Assembly: GCF_036850765.1 (NCBI RefSeq)
Contig: NC_089495.1
Span: 197,912,847 to 197,976,846, forward strand
Reading direction: 5' to 3'
Length of the DNA: 64,000 bases
Source: Saccopteryx bilineata
Lineage: Eukaryota > Chordata > Mammalia > Chiroptera > Emballonuridae
The notes under the pieces were generated by a model that did not search any database, was not told the origin of the DNA, and saw only the letters and a program-made list of their open reading frames with translations. The position numbers and the translations under genes were made by a program. Each line of letters begins with the position of its first letter. Position 1 is the stretch's first letter. This document shows positions 32,494 through 43,694 of the stretch, piece after piece.

Positions 32494-32879
32494 GTTTTTT
32501 TTGTATTTTTCTGAAGCTGGAAATGGGGAGAGACAGTCAGACTCCCACATGCGCCTGACCGGGATCCACCCGGCACGCCCACCAGGGGCCACGCTCTGCC
32601 CACCAGGGGGCGATGATGCTCTGCCCCTCCAGGGTGTCACTCTGCCTCAACCAGAGCCACTCTAGCGCCTGGGGCAGAGGCCAAGGAGCCATCCCCAGTG
32701 CCCAGGCCATCTTTGCTCCAATGGAGCCTTGGCTGCGGGAGGGGAAGAGAGAGACAGAGAGGAAGGAGGGGGGGTGGAGAAGCAAATGGGCGCTTCTCCT
32801 ATGTGCCCTGGCCGGGAATCGAACCCGGGTCCCCTGCACGCCAGGCCAACACTCTACCGCTGAGCCAACCGGCCAGGGC
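32494..32879 (-). mobile_element. tRNA-derived SINE, type A, in L1 copy 2
   Basis: Minus orientation with head at 32879. The TSD is GTATATTTGAGGGGTTTT before and GTATATTTGAGTTTTG after. It sits at the same L1 position as the SINE at 29360-29727 in L1 copy 1. Confidence 0.92.
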
Positions 32880-33400
32880 CGTATATTTGAGTTTTGACGC
32901 GTTTAGATACCCATGAAACCATCATCACAATCAAGATAATGAATATATGCATTAACCTCCCTGTGTGAAGTAGGTCTATCTATGTTTTAAAGTGGACCGA
33001 CATTTAACACTTAATGTTCAGTCACAAAAAAAAAATAGACTACAAAATAATGTAAGCATAACTTTTACATGCACTGGGAAACCAGAAAAATTCATTCCTA
33101 TATTCACTTTATTGCAGTGGTCTGGCCTTGAGCTTATAATATCTCTTAGGTATAAACAGAGCCATAGAGTGACCGACTTATTTCACTTAGTGTTATATAT
33201 TCAAAGTTCATCTATATTGTAGCCTGTGTCAGAACTTTCTTTTAAAGGCTGAATAATATCCCACTGTATAAATAAGTTACGTTTTGTTTTTCCATTTTTC
33301 TGTTGATGGACATTTGGGCTGCTTCCACTTTTTGGCTATTGTGAATAACGCTGCTTTAAACACAAGTGTATAAACAGCTCTTTAAAATCCTGTTTTTCAG

Positions 33401-36150
33401 TTTCTTTTCCATTGAAATTTTAGAGAAACCACTTTTATATATTTTTAGTGTGTACTATAGAAATTAGAATATACATCCTCAATTTATTGCAGCATAATTT
33501 GGGTTTGTACTTTGCAATTTTCCAAACGATGGAAGAACCTCACAGCAGTATCATTCTCTGTACTGCTCCTACCCTCATGACTATCTTTGTCACATACTTT
33601 GCTTTTACATGTTACAAATCTCAAAATAAATTGTTGTAATTGCTTCAAACCATAGTTTATTTTATAGAATTTAAGATAGTTTTCGTATTTAGCCACATAG
33701 ATACTCTCTCTTGGGATCTTCATTTGTCCTACAGTTCTGTGTTTATTCCTAGAATTGTTTTTCTTTGACTTGAAAAACTTGTAGTGCAGGCTGGCTGGCA
33801 TTGAATTCTCCACATCTCTCTCTCTCTCTCTTTTCTGTCCTGAAAATGTCTTTATTTCACTTCAGTTTTTGAAAGTAGTACAGGGTTTCTTAGTTGGCAG
33901 TTTTCTTCTCCCTGTAGACTTTAAAGATACCATTTCAGTCTTCTTTCTGTTCGTCATGAGAAGCAGGCTGTTATTCTAATTGTTGTTTCTCTGAAATCTG
34001 TCTTATTTTTCTTCTGCCTTACTTATCAGACTGTGAGCTCCATGGCGGTCTCTGGGTTTATTCACTGTTGCATATTCAGAACCTAAGAGAAGGCCAGCTG
34101 TGTGGTCAATGCACTATACATATTTATTGGAGAGTGGTGGTGGTGGGGGCAGATAATGCCTTGAGCTTGAAGAGTTCGTAGACACTCAAGCTCATCTCTG
34201 GTCCAACAGAAACTGCATATTTAGAAAATAAGATATACAACTCCAGGTCCCACTCTGTGATAGGATGGGGATCCTGCTTATCATGTCTGGCTCAGGTCCT
34301 GGGCTGGGCTGGGCTGGGCTGCTCGTGGAGGCAGCGGAACCCTCGCTGTGAGGGCTGGAAGAAGACATTCCTGACATCAGGCCTCATCCCGATCCTTCTC
34401 TGTGTTGTGCCTGCATTGTGATGCTCATTCTTGAAAAGGAACTGGCATATATATATGCATATATATATATACATACACATATACATACACATATACATAT
34501 ACATATATATATATATAAAGTAGAATTTTCAGCTTCTCTTCCTGCGATTGTTCAAAGCTCAAACTCTTTCCCTCAGAGCTATGCAGTGAACAGGCATAGT
34601 TGGAATTCTTTTGTTTTCAAGTATAATAGAGACTCCAACTCAAAATAGAATCAACAATAAAGGGAATGCATTGACTTATGTAACTTTATTTGGAAGATGG
34701 ATTCAGGTAGGCCTTGATCAGTACTCCCAACTCTGTTTCTCTTCAGTTCTTTCTGCCTTTCCCTACTCCATGCGTTGGCTTCACCTTTAGGCTGGCTTTC
34801 CTCATGGTCACAAAATAGCTGCCAGCAGCAAATGGTTCCTTTCTGACATCCGGGGAGACGTGCTGTTACTGTGCGTTTTGTGCTGTTGCTGTGATGAGGT
34901 GAATGTTGGGTACTGACAGAGGTAGGCCAGGGTGATAGGGCTGTCCCTGAAGCAGTCAATACAAGGTACATGAGATTACTTCCCCTGGCTAAGAACAGTC
35001 AGGGTCCACACCCACTTGTGGGAGACGGGGGTCCATCCCACTCAAATTGTCTCAACGCTGTACAATGGGGCATAAGGTAGACTGGATGTTAGGAAGACGT
35101 ATCTGTCAGGATAGGCTGGGTTTTACTATGGTTACAAACTAGCACCAGTCTTGTTTTTATAACAGCAAAGGTTTGTTTCTTTTTATACTACATGTCCCCT
35201 GTGGGTCCCCTTGGGGCATTATTCCATGTTTTTTCACTCTAGGACTCCAGGACCCAGACTGATGAAGTCATAACTATCTCAAGCATTGCCTATTGCTGTT
35301 ATGGAGGGAAAGAGACAATGAAAAATTGCCTACTAGTTCTAAAATTTGGACCCAGGAGTGACATACTTCTACTCATACTTTATTGATTGCAATAAAAGCA
35401 AGTGACATGGCCAATCCTGACTCCTAGATGTTAAGAAGTACAATCCTATTACATGTTTAGGAAGCAAACCCAAAATCGTTGGTGGCTGGCATTAATGTCA
35501 ACTACCACAGGAGACCATCAGAACACCTGCTACAGAGGAGCTTATGGAGACCACCCAGTTTTTGTTCACTTTTTGTTGGGAAAAGAACAACTTCCTGTCT
35601 GGTTGTTACCTAAGAAGAGACCTCTCACCCATGCAGAGATCAGAATCAGTAATCATCTCTGTGTTGTAATCAAATGTCTCCCAGATGTTTTCTTACTGGG
35701 TGAAATCAATGGTTCTGTGAGAGATTTCTATTAAGATACCTCTTCAGCTCAAATCCCTTTTTTGTGGTCTTGATCCACAGAGGTGGGTTCCTGGTGACCT
35801 CCATCACTTATAAGCTGACCATCATTGTTCTGTGGGGGTGGGAACTCTGACTCAAGTTGGGTCACTGAGAGCCTTTTCTCTGGGATTTGGAAATTGGAAT
35901 GATTAGGGCTCCGTAGTCGCTCTGGGTCATTGGAATTGTCAAGTAGTTAGGGGCGGTTGGCAGGCATATATTCCATTTTGGTTATCTGGTAGCAGAGAAA
36001 AAACAAGTTTGCAGAGAGAGAGGGTCCTACTGGTAATGCTTACTCTGCTTCCAATTCCCGCAGAAGTCCAGCTGGGTGCTTGCCCTCGGCCTGGGAGAAC
36101 CCTCCTCTTCTCCCTCCCTAAGGCTTTAGGTTCTCCTTTCATTTTCTTTA
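33401..36150. other. Intergenic AT-rich sequence, no gene seen
   Basis: It contains a TC run at 33815-33831, a tandem GGGCT repeat near 34300-34320, and the (TA)n/(CA)n array at 34446-34518. Codon-like stretches are short. One open frame at 35453-35734 has no recognisable domain. Confidence 0.5.
34446..34518. repeat. Compound (AT)n/(AC)n microsatellite
   Basis: ATATAT, CATACACATA and ATACATATACATATAT runs alternate over about 70 bp. Confidence 0.88.
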
Positions 36151-36159
36151 AGCTGGCCT

Positions 36160-36670
36160 CATGGCCAGGTTCCATCTCTGCTCAGGGCACATACAAGACT
36201 CAATCAATGTGCCTGACCAGGCGGTGGCGCAATGGATAGAGCATCGGACTGGGATGCAGAGGACCCAGGTTTGAAACTGCGTGGTTTCATCGGCTTGAGT
36301 GTGGGGTTACTGGCTTGAGCGTGGGATCATAGACATGATCCCATGTTTGCTGGCTTGAGCTCAAAGGTGGCTGGCTTGAGTAATGGGTCACTCACGCTGC
36401 TGTAGCCCTCCACCCCCTGGTCAAAGCACATATGAGAAAGCAATCAATGAACAACTAAGGAGCCGCAACGAAGAGTTGATGCTTCTCATCTCTCTCCTGT
36501 CCTGTCTGTCTGTCCCTATCTGTCCCTCTCTCTGTGTCTGTCACACATGCACACACACACAAAAATCAATGGATGCAAAAATAAGTGGAACAACAAATCA
36601 ATGTTTTTCTCTCTCCCTCTTTCTTTCTCTAAAATCAATCAGTAAAAATATTTTAAGTTTAAAAAATTAA
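36160..36670 (+). mobile_element. tRNA-derived SINE, type D, split by type B
   Basis: Left remnant GGCCAGGTTCCATCTCTG and CAGGGCACATACAAGAC. Right remnant ATAAGTGGAACAACAAATCA, ATGTTTTTCTCTCTCCC, TAAAATCAATCAGTAAAAAT. The tRNA head is partly lost. The type B SINE at 36211-36562 interrupts it. Confidence 0.65.
36211..36562 (+). mobile_element. tRNA-derived SINE, type B
   Basis: Head GCCTGACCAGGCGGTGGCGC, body with GGCTTGAG repeats and GAGAAAGCAATCAATGAAC, and a (CA)n/A tail. The short TSD AATCAATG lies on both sides. Confidence 0.88.
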
Positions 36671-36675
36671 ATAAA

Positions 36676-37016
36676 GCCTGACTAGGTGGTGGCACAATGG
36701 AGAGAGTGTTGGACTGGGATGTGGAAGACCCAGGTTCAAAGCTCCGATGTTGCCAGCTTGAGCATGGACTCATCTGGTTTGAGCAAAGCTCACCAGCTTG
36801 AGCCCAAGGTCACCAGCTTTAGCAAGGGGTCACTCGGTCTGCTGTAGCCTCCTGGTCAAGGCACATATGAGAAAGCAATCAATGAACAACTAAGGTGCCA
36901 CAACGAAGAATTGATGCTTCTCATCTCTCTCCCTTTCTGTCTGTTTGTCCCTATCTGTCCCTCTCTCTGTCTCTGTCACACACACACACACACACACAAA
37001 AGAAAAAAATATTAAA
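36676..37016 (+). mobile_element. tRNA-derived SINE, type B (older copy)
   Basis: GCCTGACTAGGTGGTGGCAC head, GAGAAAGCAATCAATGAAC body, and a (CA)n then A-rich tail. Several substitutions relative to the other copies. Confidence 0.88.
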
Positions 37017-37017
37017 A

Positions 37018-37210
37018 AGCCTAACCTGTGGTGGCGCAGTGGATAAAGTGTCAACCTGGAACACTGAGGTCGCCGGTTCAAAACCCTGGGCTTGCCTGAT
37101 CAAGGCACATATGGGAGTTGATGCTTCCTGCTCCTCCCCCTTCTCTCTCTCTTTCTTTCTCTCTCTCCTCTCTTAAATGATTGATAAAATCTTTTTTAAA
37201 AAATTAAAAA
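37018..37210 (+). mobile_element. tRNA-derived SINE, type C
   Basis: GCCTAACCTGTGGTGGCGCA head, GGTTCAAAACCCTGGGC B-box region, CTCCTCCCCCTTCTCTCTC body, A/T tail. It directly follows the previous SINE, probably inserted in its A-rich tail. Confidence 0.85.
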
Positions 37211-37379
37211 GAATATGAGTGCAGGTGACATTACAGGGATCACCTGGAATCTGCTTGAATTATTTTTTTTAAAGAAATATAATTTGCCTCGTTGGGTAAA
37301 CACGATTTCTGACACTACTCCCAATGTTGGTATTAAGTGCATCCTGTTTCCACCACCTAGTGTCGCTCCTTAGCTGTTT

Positions 37380-37645
37380 AGACCCAGCCTGATGTCACCT
37401 CCTCTGGGAAGCCTTTCCATGCTGTCCTTATCTTATGAATTCTGTCCGCCTCCCTGCTTCCCAAAGCAGTTGGCATATCCATCTAGTGTTACATATTTTC
37501 TTCCAGAAATACCTCTTTCCATGTCTGTCTCCTCCGAAATATTGAGTGCCTCAGTGGTCAGGAGAGTGCCTTTATCTCTGCGTCCCATGGGGCCTGGGGC
37601 AGAACACATGCTTGGAAAGTTTGTTGAGTAAATGGAACCAATTGG
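37380..37645 (-). repeat. L2 LINE 3'-end relic
   Basis: GATGTCACCTCCTCTGGGAA, GCCTTTCCATGCTGTCC and GCCTGGGGCAGAACACATGC are antisense L2 tail wording. Confidence 0.55.
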
Positions 37646-37706
37646 AACACTATATTCCATACATACTTTCCTTCAAGAAATATTTATTGAGTACCTACCT
37701 GAGCGT

Positions 37707-37849
37707 GTCAGACCATGTTCCAGATGCTAGAACCTAAGTTTCTGCCCTTGGGACATTACAGATGACATTCAGGTCATGTCAGGCCATGTCCCAGAGGCTA
37801 GAACACAAAGTTCCTGCCCTTGGGACATGACAGATGAGATTCAGGTCAT
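37707..37849. repeat. Two-copy tandem duplication, about 71 bp
   Basis: GTCAGACCATGTTCCAGATG at 37707 and GTCAGGCCATGTCCCAGAGG at 37778 start two copies. Each continues through CTGCCCTTGGGACAT and ATTCAGGTCAT. The copies differ at about a dozen positions, so the duplication is not recent. Confidence 0.85.
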
Positions 37850-38569
37850 AAAGGTGATGAGGAAAAAATGAAGCAGGATGAGAGGAGCAAGAATGAGAGA
37901 GGTTGGGATTTGATAGTTTTAGTAGAGTGGTCGGAGGAGATTTTCCTGGGGAGGTGACTTGAGTAGTTATTTGGAATGACAATACAAGGCTTTTTGATTT
38001 CTTGGAGGGAAAACACCAAGTGCAAAGGTCCTGAGGTGTAAAAGTGAGCCCACATGTTCCAGGAGCAGGGAGGAGGCTAGTGTGGCTGGAATGGAATGTG
38101 TGAGGGGGTCAAGTGGAAGGCGACGCAGTTCAAGTGTCATCGAATAGGGGACCTAGCCCTTAGGGTCTGCCTAGGGTCAGCCGGTAAAGTGTGGACTCTT
38201 TGTGCAGGAAAAACTTCACAACACGAGTGGAGGTGATCTTGAGAGAAAGTGTATTAAAGCTGGGACAGGGAAACAAGAAAGAGCCTAGAATAGAAGAAGC
38301 AACAGGAGAGAGCCTGTGTGAGCTGCTCTGTCTAGAAACCTACGGGGAAGAAGTGAGTGGAGAAAAGGGGCCTTGGAGACAGGTTCAGGGAGTTGGCCCG
38401 GGACAAGCTGCTGCCGCCCACTGCTACTATGGTTGCAAGTCTTGCGAAGACCCTCAAAGTTTAGGAGATACATGCCTTGGGTGGGGGAGGGAGAGGGGTA
38501 GGAGGAAGAAGAAAAGTAAGGGAGAGGGACAGGCACAGGTGTGCTCTCAGGGGAGATGTGCTGGGTCCT

Positions 38570-38945
38570 TTGTTTTGAGGATGGTGGTGCAATGGATAGA
38601 GCATCAACCCGGAATGCTGAGGTTGCTGGTTTAAAACCCAAGGTCACCAGCTTAAGCCCATGTTTGTCAGCTTGAGCACAGGGTTGAGCACTAGGTCACT
38701 GGCTTGACCCCAAGGTTACCAGTTTGAACCCAAGGTCACTGGACCAATCCCCACCCAAAGCACATAGGAGAAGCAATCAATGACAACTAAGTTGAGCAAC
38801 AAGTCGATGCTTCTCTCCCTACCCCCCTCCTTCCACTTTTTCTTTCTCCCTTCTTTCTTCCTTCCTCTCTCTCCCTTCCTCTATCTTTCTCCCTTCTTCC
38901 CTTCTTCTCTCTCTCTGTCTCTCTCTCACTCTTAGATAAAAGTAA
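38570..38945 (+). mobile_element. tRNA-derived SINE, type B/C, diverged
   Basis: GATGGTGGTGCAATGGATAG head, repeated AAGGTCAC motifs, GGAGAAGCAATCAATGACA, then a long (CTTC)n/(TC)n tract at 38810-38930. Confidence 0.75.
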
Positions 38946-38981
38946 GTTAAAATAAAGACTAGGAGTTTAGGGGAGGATTTC

Positions 38982-39387
38982 TTTTTTTGTTTGTTTGTTT
39001 GTTTTTGTTTTTGGTGTTTTTTTTTTGTATTTTTCTGAAGTTGGAAACGGGGAGGCAGTCAGACAGACTCCCGCATGAGCCCGACCGGGATCCACCCAGC
39101 ATGCCCATCAGGGGGCGTTGCTCTGCCCCTCTGGGGCATTGCTCTGTTGCAACCAGAGCCATTATAGCGCCTGAGGCAGAGGCCACGGAGCCATCCTCAG
39201 TGCCCAGGCCAACTTTGCTCCAATGGAGCCTCGGTTGCGGGAGGGGAAGAGAGAGACAGAGAGGAAGGAGAGGGGGAGGGGGGGAGAAGCAGATGGGCAC
39301 TTCTCCTGTGTGCCCTGGCCGGGAATTGAACCCGGAACTCCTGTACGCCAGGCTGACGCTCTACCACTGAGCCAACCGGCCAGGGCC
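38982..39387 (-). mobile_element. tRNA-derived SINE, type A
   Basis: Minus orientation. Perfect 14-bp TSD TAGGGGAGGATTTC at 38968-38981 and 39388-39401. T-rich tail with (TTTG)n at the left end. Confidence 0.93.
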
Positions 39388-39651
39388 TAGGGGAGGATTT
39401 CAATAGCATATTCATTAGCTTTTCTAGGTGCTCCTCCACCCAGGGGGCCAGCCACCGCAGCCTGGGTCCCCCAACTGGGCCTGGAGCTAAAATAGGACTG
39501 GGGCCTAGATGTTTTCTCTAGGGAAGTGGCACTGCATCTGGCTGGAAATTGCTCGGCCAGTTTATTCAGCTATATGTCTCAGTTTTCCCCATTCTACTTG
39601 GCAGAGAATTTTCCTGGCTTCTTACTATCTTGCCTCAAGAGTGGGGGGTGA

Positions 39652-40017
39652 CCCTGGCCGGTTGGCTCAGCGGTAGAGTGTCGGCCTGGTGTGCAGGAGT
39701 CCTGGGTTCGATTCCCGGCCAGGGCACACAGGAGAGGCACCCATTTGCTTCTCCACCCCTCCCCCTCTCCTTCCTCCCTGTCTCTCTCTTCCCCTCCCAC
39801 AGCCAAGGCTCCATTGGAGCAGGGATGGCCCGGGCACTGAGGATGGCTCTGCGGCCTCTGCCTCAGGCACTAGAATGGCTCTGGACGCAACAGAGCGACG
39901 CCCCAGAGGGCAGGGCATCGCCCCCTGGTGGTCATGCCGGGTGGATCCCGGTCGGGCGCATGCGGGAGTCTGTCTGCCTCCCGGTTTCCAGCTTCGGAAA
40001 AATGAAAGAAAAAAAAA
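39652..40017 (+). mobile_element. tRNA-derived SINE, type A
   Basis: Head CCCTGGCCGGTTGGCTCAG, B box GGTTCGATTCC, A tail. The TSD is CAAGAGTGGGGGGTGA (39636-39651), repeated after the tail with one change. Confidence 0.93.
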
Positions 40018-40499
40018 AAGAGTGGGGGGTGAGGGTAGGGGTGCCGATCACATAGAATCTTGAAGACCCTGGAAAAAACAAAGACTGGCTTTTGCTCTGA
40101 GTGAGGAGGGAAGCATTGAAGGCTTTCAAGGGGGGGGTGACACAATGTTTTGACTCAGGTTTTAACAGTCCCACAAACTGCTTGAGAAGAATCTGAGCAA
40201 AGTGAATTCAGGGAGAGCAGGGAGCAAGTTATTGTAATCATCTAGGAGAGAGAAGGTGAGGGCTCAAATGAGGATACTTCAGAGGTCAAGCTGACCAACT
40301 TTGCTACTAGATGGTGTGTGGGATAGGATAGGAAGAGAGGCGTCAAGGATGATTTCAGTGGTTTGTCCTGAGCCGCCAGAAGGATGGAATTATATTAACT
40401 GAGGTGGGGGAGACTGAAAGGAGCAAGTTGGGAAGCAGTTTTCAGTTTGGCTTTATACATGTCAAGTTTGACATATTGCTAAACGTGTGTGTGTGGGTA

Positions 40500-40553
40500 C
40501 AGGGGTAGGCAAAAGTAGGTTCACAACTATAAACCTACTTTTGCTCAACCCTT
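40500..40553. mobile_element. Minimal mariner-like MITE hairpin, 54 bp
   Basis: CAGGGGTAGGCAAAAGTAGG and AACCTACTTTTGCTCAACCC are inverted ends with only about 10 bp between them. TA precedes the left end. It looks like a mariner MITE reduced to its two ends. Confidence 0.7.
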
Positions 40554-41424
40554 ATATGTCCACTGGTTTTCAGGCTCTGAGGGTTAAAAGTAACCTGAAG
40601 TTAAAGTAAACCTTATTTATTGAACACCAAGCACTGTGCAGAAAACTTCACATGTGCTGTCATTTAATCCTTTCAGTCATTCCTAGTGGCTTAGTTGCTA
40701 GTATTTTCATAGCTCTTTTACGGATGAGAGATTAAGTAGCATGTCCTAAGTCACTCAGCCAACTATTAATCTGCTAGTATAATGCAGTTCTGGGATTCCA
40801 ACCCAGTTACGTCAGACTGCGAAGCTCTTGTTGTTTATTAATCACTAGATTCTAAAGGTGGGGACCACTTTCTGAGCATAGTTGCTATAGACTTGGGCTC
40901 CGGGCTCTGTAGCAGAAATTGTGCCTGGATCGTGTGACAAAAGGTCGGAAAAGGGCCCACACCCATCCCAGGCATTACGGATTCCACCATAGGAGCTGTG
41001 AAGAAAGGACAGCATTTTTGTATGCGAGAGGCTAATTGATGCTTTCAAGTTCTCATGTACCTGAAGATTTGATATTAGGAAAGCAGTTATCAGAAGTTGT
41101 CGTTCTGTTTAGGAAATAGAAGAATTTCAAAACTGCAATGACGTGTTTGCTGGTGGGATAAAAGAAAGACTGACTCCCAAGGTGACGCATGTTGGGAAAC
41201 ACTGGACTGGGGAAGGGGGAGGGGACGGCCTCAGGCCCCTGTCCTGCCCTGCCCACATCCTTTTGAAAGTGTAGCCTGGTGTGGCCTTCCTTAGTTGGTC
41301 CTGTAGAAAGACCAGGATACGGAGCACAAAAGCCGGGAACCTTTGGGGCCGCAGCATCCGCCCCTATGCTCTCTTTTTCCCACCCCGTTCAGGTTCCACA
41401 CGGGGAAAAGCAGGACCCAAGCCC

Positions 41425-41434
41425 GCGCATGCGC
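41425..41434. promoter_or_regulatory. NRF1-type site GCGCATGCGC
   Basis: A perfect 10-bp palindrome matching the NRF1 core, at the upstream edge of the CpG island and about 120 bp before the decamer array. Such sites are common in CpG-island promoters. Binding is inferred. Confidence 0.6.
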
Positions 41435-41550
41435 CCAGGGGCAAGGTCTGCTCTCTGCAACGTCAGGGGCTCACGCCCGCCTGAAAGCCCCGCCCGCCTG
41501 GCTCCAGAGGAGACTTGGGCGGGGGTGGAGGGAGCTCGGGCCACGCCCCC

Positions 41551-41610
41551 AGCTGAGCCGAGCGGGGCCGAGCCCAGCCGAGCGCCTCCGAGCACAGCCG
41601 AGCTGAGCCG
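41551..41610 (+). repeat. Six exact-phase decamers AGCNNNNCCG
   Basis: 41551-41610 is six consecutive 10-bp units that each begin AGC and end CCG: AGCTGAGCCG, AGCGGGGCCG, AGCCCAGCCG, AGCGCCTCCG, AGCACAGCCG, AGCTGAGCCG. A seventh unit, AGCGGCCAGG, breaks the end. It lies just upstream of, or at, the presumed transcription start of the ZHX3 promoter. Confidence 0.9.
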
Positions 41611-41794
41611 AGCGGCCAGGAGTCGGTTGGTGCAGCTGCGTCCCTGCCGCTCAGCAGTCCGCGGCTCCGGCGTCGCCGCCGCCGCCTGAGCGGGGCCTGC
41701 GCCGGCCGGCCGGCCGGCCGCCAGAAAGGAGGCCGGAGCACGGCGAGAGCGGCCAGGCTGCGGGGGCCGCCGCCACCGCTGCCGCAGCTGCCAG
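41600..41794 (+). other. ZHX3: Presumed ZHX3 non-coding exon 1
   Basis: The 3' boundary is a strong donor, GCTGCCAG|GTGAGC, with the last exon base at 41794. The 5' boundary is unknown and given approximately. The exon has no convincing start codon and would be 5' UTR. ZHX3 is a zinc-fingers-and-homeoboxes repressor whose coding exon lies far downstream, outside this window. It includes the tandem GGCC run at 41702-41719. Confidence 0.6.
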
Positions 41795-43363
41795 GTGAGC
41801 GCCTGCCGCGGCCCGGCGGCCCCGTGTGCCCCCGCGACTGTCAGCTCCCGTGTCTGTGCGTCTCTCTGCCTGTCAGCCCGCTGTGTCCGCGCGAGCGCCT
41901 TCCCGCCGCGCCTGACCCCCAGCCCTGCCCGTGGTGTCCGCCAACCCCTCCCGCCCGCTGCCCCGGTCTTTCTGTCAGCCGCCAGCACCCCCATGCTGGG
42001 AGGCTCCGCCCCTTCCCCCCGAAGCCCCGCCCCCGCCCATCTGTCATCACCCCCTCCCCCAGCTCCGGTCTCGGGCGTCCTGGGGCGCATGGGGGGTGCC
42101 CCCGCTCCGGGGGTCGGCATAGCTCTGGTCGGCCAGACAGCTGCTGAAGGAGCGACAAAGGGGTTGTGGAGGGGTGGTGGGGTCCGCAGGTGCCCGCCTG
42201 ACCGTGTGAGGGTGCGTGTCCGGGGGTGCGCCTGGTGGGCACTGCGAGTGAGCCCGGGAGCAGGGCGGGGAGCGCGGGGGACCGCCTCACCCACGCAGAG
42301 ATACGGGACCCCAGAGCCACTGGTCCATTCCCGCCAGCCGGTTTGTCCTGCGGGCACGGGCCAGCAGTTTGCCTGTGGTCTAAAGAGCGTCAGCTGAACC
42401 CGGTCGCGACCCACTGGGGTGCGGTGGGATCCTGGGAGCCTCGTGTGGCCGGGTTCCCGGGTGCCGCGAGTGGCCGAGTGGCGTGTGAGCGGAGTTTGGA
42501 GGCTTGTTAAACCTTCGGATTTGGGATTTTCATTAAGAGAAGCCTGTTGGAAGTGATTAAGGAGTGGGTGGGATGTGGCGCTCAGGTGCAAAATGTTTGA
42601 GAACTTGAGTCATTTTGAGTTCAGTGGTTTGTTTTCTGAGCAGTGACCGCTCTGGGCTTGTGCCCTGTTATGTGATGGTGAGGGGAGCGGTTAGGTAGTG
42701 GAGTGGGGAGGGCACACTCCTTTCTGTTTTTATCTGTTATACACACATAGTATATTTATTCATGGGACCTCCACACATCGTCACTTTCAGAAAGGATTTG
42801 TGTACTTTCCATTTATACATGTTCTTTATTTGCAGTAGCTTAGTAGTGCAATAGTGCAATATTTCAAAACTAAGAGAAAATGCGTCCTAAAGCAATTTGA
42901 TATTTTGCCAGATAATTCTCAACCACGAGGACAGGACCAAAAGTGCACTTCGTTAGCTGGAACAACTTATTTGAGCTTAATTTGTTTCTAAGAGACAGAC
43001 AGTGGAAAAATCCAGAAGCAGCAAAGTAGTATCAAAGTCTTAGAAAATTAATGAAAAGGCCTTCTATTGCTGCCGGGGAAAGATGGTAATCAAAGTTGCT
43101 TTAGAGGACAGTGCTCCTATGTAAAGATAAACATATTAACCAAGTTGGTTTTGTGACCTTGATACATTCAGCAGAGCATGATTTGTGCAGTGCTTCATAA
43201 CAGGCAAACATTGCATGGGCAGTCAGGTAATTTTTGGAGAAAATGTTCCCCATGTTTTGTTTTTTTGTGTCCCCCCCCCATTCCCCCCGCCATATTACAA
43301 TTTCAGACTAAGGCAGTCTCACATTGGGAGTGAAGTATTTTTTTTTCTTAAGATAACATTAAA

Positions 43364-43694
43364 GCCTGACCAGGCGGTGGCACAGTGAATAGAGCGTCGG
43401 ACTGGGATGCGGAGGACCCAGGTTCAAGACCCCGAGGTCGCCAGTTTGAGCGCAGGCTCATCTGGCTTGAGCAAAAAGCTCACCAGCTTGGACCCAAGGT
43501 TGCTGGCTCAAGCAAGGGGTTACTCAGTCTGCTGGAGGCTTGTGGTCAAGGCACATATGAGAAAGCAATCAATGAACAACTAAGGTGTCACAACAAAAAT
43601 CTGATGATTGATGCTTCTCATCTCTCTCCGTTCCTGTCTGTCTGTCCCTGTCTATCCCTCTCTCTGACTCTCTCTGTCTCTGAAAAAAAAAAAA
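43364..43694 (+). mobile_element. tRNA-derived SINE, type B
   Basis: GCCTGACCAGGCGGTGGCAC head, GGTTCAAGACCCCGAGG, GAGAAAGCAATCAATGAAC body, A tail. The TSD is AAGATAACATTAAA before and AAGATACTATTAAA after. Confidence 0.92.

Larger units (their letters stand above)
31350..33400 (-). repeat. Old L1 3'-end copy 2, hit by three SINEs
   Basis: The order CCTGGATGG, GTGGAAGATTTAGTGCACAA, TTTTATTGAGGTATGACTGG, ACCATACATATTTAAA, GTATATTTGAG, CCCATGAAACCATCATCAC follows copy 1. Beyond it, GGCTGAATAATATCCCACTG and TTGATGGACATTTGGGCTGC to GGCTATTGTGAATAACGCTG are the antisense L1 3' region. SINEs sit at 31418-32174, 32281-32461 and 32494-32879. Confidence 0.75.
41380..42510 (+). promoter_or_regulatory. 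ZHX3: CpG-island promoter, presumed ZHX3
   Basis: About 1.1 kb is dense in CpG, GC boxes and GGCCGG runs, in sharp contrast to the flanks. It faces away from LPIN3 at a distance of about 23 kb from the candidate LPIN3 start. In human 20q12 the gene divergent from LPIN3 at a similar distance is ZHX3, so I assign the promoter by synteny. There is no TATA box in the core. An NRF1-type palindrome GCGCATGCGC lies at 41425-41434. Confidence 0.75.

Noticed and set aside
41389..42591. 400-codon open frame on the minus strand in the CpG island
   Set aside because: High GC removes stop codons. The composition is Pro/Arg/Ala-rich without domains and it is antisense to the presumed ZHX3 first exon.
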